Below the pieces are notes generated by a model. That model ran no database searches and was not told where the DNA came from. It worked only from the letters and a program-made list of their open reading frames with translations. This document shows positions 7,613-12,924 of a stretch of 12,924 nucleotides of DNA, in pieces. Source of the DNA: Trachelipus rathkii (taxonomy: Eukaryota > Arthropoda > Malacostraca > Isopoda > Trachelipodidae); the NCBI GenBank assembly GCA_015478945.1, contig JABUQX010002787.1, positions 22,501 to 35,424 of the forward strand, in the 5' to 3' direction. A program made the position numbers and the translations under genes. How positions within the stretch are numbered: position 1 is the first letter of the stretch; every line of letters starts with the position of its first letter.

Positions 7613-10600
7613 GGGTCTCGGCCTTCCCGGGGGCTCCTATTTAAAGGACCCAGTAAATTGAGAAGGGGAGAGAGCGCATTAATAAAAAGAAGAAAATTGA
7701 GGAAAAAAAATATTCGAGTAAAACAATTTTTGAATTAAACGAAACATGAATTGTAGATTCTGGGTAGAACTCGATAGGCCTACTGGGTTTGGGAATTATT
7801 TAGATTTTTTTCTAAAAACAAGGGCTCGAGTCTGAAGAGAGAGCACCAGTCTTGAGTGGTGTCCGATCCTATTTTACGACCCATAATTAGTGCTAAAAAT
7901 GTTTAAAAAAATAATGGATAATTTTTTGTGAGAAATTTAATTAAAGAGCTTTTCTTTCTCTCCTCTTTTACCTTTGCACCAACGGGTTTTAGGAATATTA
8001 TTATTTGCTTTTTATAAAGCAATTTCCTAAGCAAGAAAGAGAGCATATCTGGGGGCCGTGTAAAAACATAGACCAATATTAGATTGTTAAAAAGTTAAAA
8101 AAATACGCCAATCTGCGAAAATTTTTAATTTAAACGTAGCAAGGATTTAGCTCTATAACGTGGTACTTGACGTGTATTGGAAATTTACATTTTACTTTTT
8201 TATAAACATCTCACTTGTAAGAGGACCAACAATATCTGCATGTAGCTCACTGGACCAACTGGCCATTAAAGTACAAACTAGATTTAAGGTTGTTTAAATA
8301 TTATGGAGATGAAAAATAAAAAGTTCGCGAAAATTTGAATAAGTAAAACATAGGATTGTGAACATTGGGAGTAATTACACTATTCATATAGATGTTTGGG
8401 TATTGGTAAACTATTTGAAATGAACGTTGGTATCTTTTCCAATCATAAGAGCCAACACATCTTTATGTGAGCCGTGTCCTTTTATGCACCTTAATTATGC
8501 CGCTCTAAAATTAGAACTTATATATAAAAATTTTTTTAACTATTTACATACATTTTCATAGATTATATTATTATACTCTTTTATTAATTTAATTTCACAA
8601 TTTGGAATTTAAATTATAATTTGTTTATTTATCAAAAATAAAACATTTCCTACACAAGAAAACCAGCATATCTATTGAGATGTGGCGGTTTTATAAAACT
8701 CACAATTAAGTAACTAAATAATATTAATCTTAAAAAAGTATTAAAAAAATAATGCATTCTTCGGATAAATTTCTATAAAAGCAGAGATTGTAGCCTTATA
8801 TCTGGTACGTATGTTGGAGAATTGATTTTACTTTGTTTATAAAGCCATCTCCATGTAAAGAGCCCAATATCTTGGGATAAGCCGGATCCACTCAAAAAAT
8901 ATTAAAGTTTCAAAAATCTCCTCGAAGAAAAAATTCGCGAAATTTTGGAAATTAAGGATGTTTTGTAATTTCTTCTAACTTAAACTACGTAGTTGGAATT
9001 ATTCACCTTTCCTTATACATCAATCAAATCTTGACTAAAAAGCTAACATATCTGATGTGACCGTATTTTTAATGTACCCATTAGGGATGCGAAAATATTA
9101 TAAAAATAATCGAGATGTTTTTTGCTATCAAAAAATATTTTTGATATTTCTTTATTTTAACTCTTTTCACTTTGCATATACGGTTGGAAATTTAATTATA
9201 TTGTTTTTTATTAATATTTCCTAACAAGAGAACAGCATATCGATGGGCTTTTCTACAGGAAAGGAAATAGTGTGTTAAATAAGTTAAAAAAATAATGGCA
9301 AATGACTGAAAAAATTTTTATAACAAAGCACAAATGTATGACTCTATTAACTTGTACGTACTGTTTGGACAATTAATCTTACTTTGGTTTAATCAAGCAT
9401 CTCCATGTAGAGAGCCAACATATCTGAAGATAGGCCGGTTCATTTTAAAGAACTATAAATTAACTCTTAAAAGTTAAATGAAAAAAATAATTCGTTTTAA
9501 ATTCAATAATGAAGGTAACTGATTGATAATTCTTGTAACTCTATACCTACGGGGGTTTAGAAATTTATTAAATTTTTTTCAAAAAACTAAGTCCGAATAA
9601 AGACCATATCAGAATCTTAGATTGTGGGCCGTTTTATTATGGACCATAATTTAGGTCGCTATAATGTTTAAAATAAGTGATAAACTTTTTTTATGTGTAA
9701 AATTATATATTAAAGAAGCTAATTTTAACTACTTTTATTTATTGCGTCATTAGGAATATATTTAAATATTATTTGAGGTTTTTTATAAGCATTTCCTTAA
9801 GCAGAGAGAGAGCCCATATCTGGAGTGGGCCAGTTTAAAAATACATAAGACCAATATGAAGATCGGTAAAACGTATAAAAAAAATAATGCAATTTCATTT
9901 CGAAAATTTTTATAAAGTAGCAAGATTGTGCTTCACTTATAACTTGATACGTATACTTGGTTTGGAAATAAATTTTACTTTGTTTTATAACGCATCTCAC
10001 TTGTAAAGACAATCAATATCTGGATGTAAGCTGCTCCAGTTAAAGACATAATTTATATGTTGTTATAAAGTAAGTTAAAATGAGAAAAAATTCGGAATTT
10101 GAATATAATAGAAAGACAGAGAGGATTGAGAAAGAGCTTAGAGGTAAAGAAGATGAGTATGAAGCACGAGATACGGGAGTGGGTAGACGCTGGTTATCAT
10201 AAAGAAATTCTCATTTTGAAACGATACACAATCCACACAAACGAGAAGCGCGACTATTATCATAGTTGTGAGCGCGCTAATTCATTCTTATGACCACGCA
10301 CTATAAATTAGGTATCGACTACACATGTTTAATTTATAAATAATGTGTATGATTTATTTTTGGGGAAAATTTTTTAAAGAATAGAGCCTTTATTTAATCA
10401 TTGTGAGCCTTTGCACTCTAACGGATTCGGGGATAACTATTCTTTATTTCAAATTTGTAATTCATTGAGTTATAAACAATATCTTCTCAACAAAAAAGAC
10501 AAGCATATCTTGATGTGGCGGTTTAAACACATAGAGCCAATTATATTGCTATAATCCGTTAAATATCAAAATTATCAAAAATGCATACGTCTATTCGGTG

Positions 10601-10795
10601 GAAATTTTTCATAATGCAGTACAAATTTGGTATAGCTATAGACTTTGTACTACGCGTGGTCTGGGATATATGCTATATCTGACTTTAGAGTCTCTGACTA
10701 ACGATGTTCATTGCTCTACTCTCATCTATAAATAGAGCCACATATGACGTAATGTGAGTCACGCTCTAATTGAAAGACAATTTAAAGTACGTGGT
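7613..10795 (+). repeat. Satellite array, right block: trimers of ~200-bp monomers
   Basis: The same A-B-C order resumes. Cores of the conserved box lie at about 7846 (C), 8044 (A), 8231 (B), 8456 (C), 8667 (A), 8866 (B), 9047 (C), 9235 (A), 9421 (B), 9605 (C), 9815 (A), 10014 (B), 10504 (A) and 10741 (B). The C monomer expected near 10200-10300 is heavily changed and ~80 bp longer. Spacings are mostly 181-237 bp. Divergence between copies is high, with many one-base indels, as in an old or poorly homogenised array. The array ends at ~10795, where a Tc1/mariner-superfamily element begins. The open frames within it (for example 9797-10012 and 10099-10293) have no recognisable content. Confidence 0.88.
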
Positions 10796-12331
10796 CAGTA
10801 AACAAGTTAGTCGGTTGTGTACGATCAACGAGTTTTGATACGAGAATAACCAATATAGGATATTTGTAAACACATAACGTAGTGTTTTGACGCGAGGTTG
10901 TAAGGCAAACAATGGTAGCTTGTTATGAAATCCTTTTATTGGGGAAAATTACAGGAGGTGTTCAAAGTGTCCTGCCCTGTATCCTGTTACTATTCGTTAC
11001 AGCTCGCGTGCCATTGCCTGTGTACTTTCTTTTTAAACAAAAAAACCGAACAGCTCCTTCACTGTGTCCTTTTGATTGATCAAACGCAGTGGAATCATAT
11101 CCTGAATCAGTTTCTCTCTTGTTGTTGACTGGGGTTAATGTACACAAACGACTCTTCACATGCCCCAAAAAAAATAATCTAGGGGCGTGAGGTCTGGTGA
11201 TCTTGGCAGGCCACGCAACAGGTTCCCCCTCTTCACCTATCGCATTTATCAGTGTAGATTCTGTTCAGAAGCGCCCGTACTTGGTGGCTGAAGTGCGCTG
11301 GGGTGCCATCATGTTGGAACCACATGTCCTGCGGGTCGCAAGGGTAATGTCGTCCATGAGCTGCGGAAGCGTGTTCTGGAGTAGTTGCAGGTACGCAGGT
11401 CCATCTAAAAGGTGTGGAATAATGACAGGTCCCAGCAGAAAATCCCCAAAAATTCCACCCCAGATTTTTCTCGGTAAAGTTCGCCTTGTGAACTCTGATG
11501 AACTTTGCGTGCGGATTGTCCTCGTCCCATATGTCTCTGTTTCTGCTGTTGAAGTAGCTATCACGTGTGAAGCACGCCTCATCGGTAAACAAGACATGTG
11601 CAGGAAAGGCAGGAATCGATGGCTCCGTTTGCAAGAAACCACCGGGCAATTTATGCGAACACGTGGTACGAAAGTCTGTTTGGTCTATGGAGTCACTGTA
11701 CTTTTCTGTAGGTGGTATGCATGGAGCTTTGCTCTCTCCAAGTACCCTAACCACCAGACGACTGATTTTGAAGCCCAATGGTATTGAAATGGGCGCGTGG
11801 TGCCTAGTCCGACGGGTCGTTGGCGAGCTCCTCAACGCACCTCTTCTTCTCAACACGCAGGAGTTCTTCGATTCACGCGGTTCTTTCCCACCAATGGCAC
11901 CGTTTGACCGAAAGGGTCCCATTACTCCGAAGGCGCTGATGAAGGCTAGGCACCACAATTTGTGTGGGGGGTTGATTTCTGTGTTGGAAAGCCGTTCCCT
12001 GGTTAACGATGAAGGTGCGCTCTTCTTCCATTTCCGTCCGCCGCAAACCGTAAACAACATTACCTCATGTCGGTTCAACGTCGGGAAGAAGTGTACGTGA
12101 TTCCATTTCGTAAATCGATGCCTACACTGTACTGAAAAAAGAATTGGCAAGGTAAAGGATGGGCCACAACGTTTTTTTCCGATAGGGACGTTAAGCGTAC
12201 AACACATGTACCGCACCACAAACACATTAATACTGAGTACCTAAATTCGTCTGTAACGCAAGCATGCGATCACGTCACACAACATAAACCTAGTGTACCT
12301 TCAAATCGTACAATAAAATGTTCCTTTACTG
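10796..12331 (-). mobile_element. Tc1/mariner-superfamily (DD41D-like) transposon inserted in the satellite
   Basis: The body is defined by a transposase relic on the minus strand (12106 to 10949). The ends are tentative. CAGTAAA at 10796-10802 is followed by TACGAT at 10820-10825. On the opposite strand, CAGTAAA at 12331-12325 is followed by TACGAT at 12310-12305. This is an inverted pair of words at similar spacing, with TA available at the insertion point, as this superfamily requires. The left candidate end coincides with the point where the type B satellite monomer stops matching. A TTCGCAGAAGTTTTGAAAT stretch at ~12359 resembles the next part of a B monomer (TTCGCGAAATTTTGGAAAT), so the array may resume after the element. 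Length would be ~1.5 kb. The base composition is clearly richer in G+C than the flanks, which suggests later arrival than the satellite. Confidence 0.6.
10949..12106 (-). pseudogene. Tc1/mariner-superfamily transposase relic (DDE/D type), multiply frameshifted
   Basis: The reading starts at ATG 12106-12104 and ends with GHFEHLL-stop (TAA at 10951-10949). That is ~385 codons, near the usual ~350-380 of this family. The N-terminal third is a degraded helix-turn-helix region (for example NTEINPPHKLW). The catalytic core begins VLFTDEACFTRDSYFNSRNR, with the first Asp at 11583-11581. It continues KIWGGIFGDFLLGPVIIPHL and then WFQHDGTPAHFSHQVRALL, with the second Asp at 11310-11308. SPDLTPLDYFFWG carries the third Asp at 11179-11177. 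The DNA between the second and third Asp is 128 nt (~42 codons), which fits DD41D better than the DD34D of mariner or DD34E of Tc1. Frame changes occur at ~11480, ~11340 and 11190-11240, and there are more upstream of 11640 and downstream of 11170, so no functional enzyme is made. It acted, when intact, as a cut-and-paste transposase of the surrounding element. Confidence 0.85.
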
Positions 12332-12397
12332 TTCTGCTTCGTTCACCCTCCGAGGTTTTGTTCGCAGAAGTTTTGAAATCACGCTCTCTGTATTATA
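12332..12397. repeat. Possible satellite remnant right of the Tc1/mariner-type element
   Basis: The stretch TTCGCAGAAGTTTTGAAAT (from ~12364) resembles the TTCGCGAAATTTTGGAAAT part of type B monomers seen at ~8326 and ~8939. In the array this part should follow the breakpoint at ~10795. The match is short and could be chance. If real, it is the other half of the interrupted monomer. Confidence 0.35.
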
Positions 12398-12418
12398 CTA
12401 ATATATATTATATATATA

Positions 12419-12450
<32 letters not shown>

Positions 12451-12530
12451 CTATATAATATATATATATATATATATAATATATATCATATATATAATAT
12501 ATTAATATTATATATTATAATATAATTAGA
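12398..12530. repeat. (TA)n / AT-only block
   Basis: About 130 bp contain almost only A and T, mainly TATATA with AAT and ATT interruptions. It is simple sequence of the same kind as the blocks at 1021, 1790 and 3800. Confidence 0.95.
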
Positions 12531-12668
12531 TTTACAGAGCTATGTTTTTTTTCTCCGCTCTTTTGGACACAGTGGGTTATATGTAATGTTAGTTTGCGCA
12601 AGCACCCCTTAAATATATCACCCTTTTTATGAGAATTGACCATTGCGACTGAAATAGTAATATCAACC
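12531..12668. other. Short unassigned stretch
   Basis: Mixed-composition sequence between the (TA)n block and the palindrome, with a poly-T run at ~12545-12552. I see no gene or repeat in it. Confidence 0.4.
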
Positions 12669-12858
12669 TTTTTATTTTTATTTAATATTACAACACTTTA
12701 GGTTTTCTTCTCCTCTCTGAAGTTTCCCTAGCTTTTCGCAGAGATTCTCCCCTGCCCCTTCCGAGATTTCCCGAAAGATGGGCAGGAGAATCTCTGCGAA
12801 GCTAGAACTTCAGGAGGAGAAACCGTAAATATTGTTGATATAATTAAAAAATAAAAAC
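12669..12858. repeat. ~190-bp near-perfect palindrome (foldback element or hairpin)
   Basis: The left arm (about 12669-12757) pairs with the right arm (about 12780-12858). The strongest part is GCAGAGATTCTCCCCTGCCC on the left against GGGCAGGAGAATCTCTGC on the right. Outward from it, CTAGC, GAAGTT and GGTTTTCTTCTCCTC pair with GCTAG, AACTTC and GAGGAGAAACC, followed by AT-rich pairing. The central ~20 bases (CTTCCGAGATTTCCCGAAAG) are also roughly self-complementary, leaving almost no loop. The arms are more GC-rich than their surroundings. The arms differ mostly by one- or two-base length differences. It could be a foldback MITE, a recent inverted duplication, or a long hairpin transcript source. 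There is no coding frame. Confidence 0.85.
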
Positions 12859-12924
12859 AATGTTTGGGTGGAGGTACACTATGTTTCCACAGATGTAAAT
12901 CGTATTAATTTTTCACATAAAAAA

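Noticed and set aside
10099..10293. 64-residue plus frame, Lys/Glu/Arg-rich
   Set aside because: Lies within an altered satellite monomer and has no recognisable domain; length is within chance expectation.
4590..10760. Regularly spaced conserved box considered as a CRISPR-like array
   Set aside because: The ~180-bp stretches between boxes are themselves homologous repeats, not unique spacers, and the DNA is eukaryotic in character.
10951..10980. ACAGGAGGTGTTCAAAGTGTCC considered as the left terminal repeat of the Tc1/mariner-type element
   Set aside because: Read on the minus strand it encodes the conserved transposase C-terminus GHFEHLL followed by TAA, so it is coding; the element must end further left.
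11197..11787. 196-residue plus-strand frame over the transposase
   Set aside because: Antisense shadow: the minus strand here carries the catalytic motifs of the transposase.
11567..12100. 177-residue plus-strand frame
   Set aside because: Antisense to the N-terminal half of the same transposase relic; no domain of its own.
11233..12225. 330-residue minus frame taken as an intact transposase
   Set aside because: It holds the true frame only in parts; the segment around KIWGGIFGDF, the third Asp and the C-terminus lie in other frames, so it is not a functional gene model.
12337..12354. CTTCGTTCACCCTCCGAG considered as the right terminal repeat
   Set aside because: It was chosen to match the sequence at 10951, which proved to be coding; the similarity is weak and probably chance.

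Overview
The window looks like gene-poor, repeat-dominated nuclear DNA from an animal, most likely an insect or another arthropod. The reasons are the very AT-rich background, long (TA)n, (CT)n and (TAA)n microsatellites, a hAT relic, a satellite array, and a Tc1/mariner-superfamily (IS630-Tc1-mariner) transposase relic of a type common in insect genomes. I find no intact host gene, no tRNA or rRNA, and no prokaryotic-type operon. Single-base indels are frequent in the satellite and in both transposase relics. This fits old decay, uncorrected long-read errors, or both.

Layout. Positions 1-897 hold unassigned AT-rich DNA and a (CT)n tract. Positions 898-2253 are a degenerate hAT element with matching ends, a near-perfect 8-bp target duplication (GTCTTTA+A/T), subterminal GCGGATG-type motifs and a transposase C-terminal relic on the minus strand. 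Two (TA)n blocks interrupt it. Positions 2254-4490 are non-coding AT-rich DNA with a purine tract, a duplicated ~90-bp segment tied to a (TAA)n microsatellite, and another (TA)n block.

Positions ~4490-10795 are a tandem satellite. Monomers of about 200 bp are arranged as three diverged types (A, B, C) that repeat every ~590 bp, which is a higher-order structure. Each monomer carries a conserved box close to CATATCTGGATGTGGGCCG. A ~1-kb foreign island (6600-7610) with an A/C-rich top strand and coding-like fragments breaks the array.

Positions ~10796-12331 are a Tc1/mariner-superfamily element. Its transposase relic runs on the minus strand from about 12106 to a C-terminal GHFEHLL and stop at 10949. 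The third catalytic Asp lies ~42 codons from the second, close to the DD41D arrangement. The satellite stops at the element's left end, and a satellite-like scrap may follow its right end, so the element probably inserted into the array. A (TA)n block (~12398-12530) and a ~190-bp near-perfect palindrome (12669-12858) close the window.

The most notable items are the trimeric higher-order satellite with its repeated box, the two foreign insertions in it, the delimited hAT element, and the long palindrome. I see no new multi-gene system.
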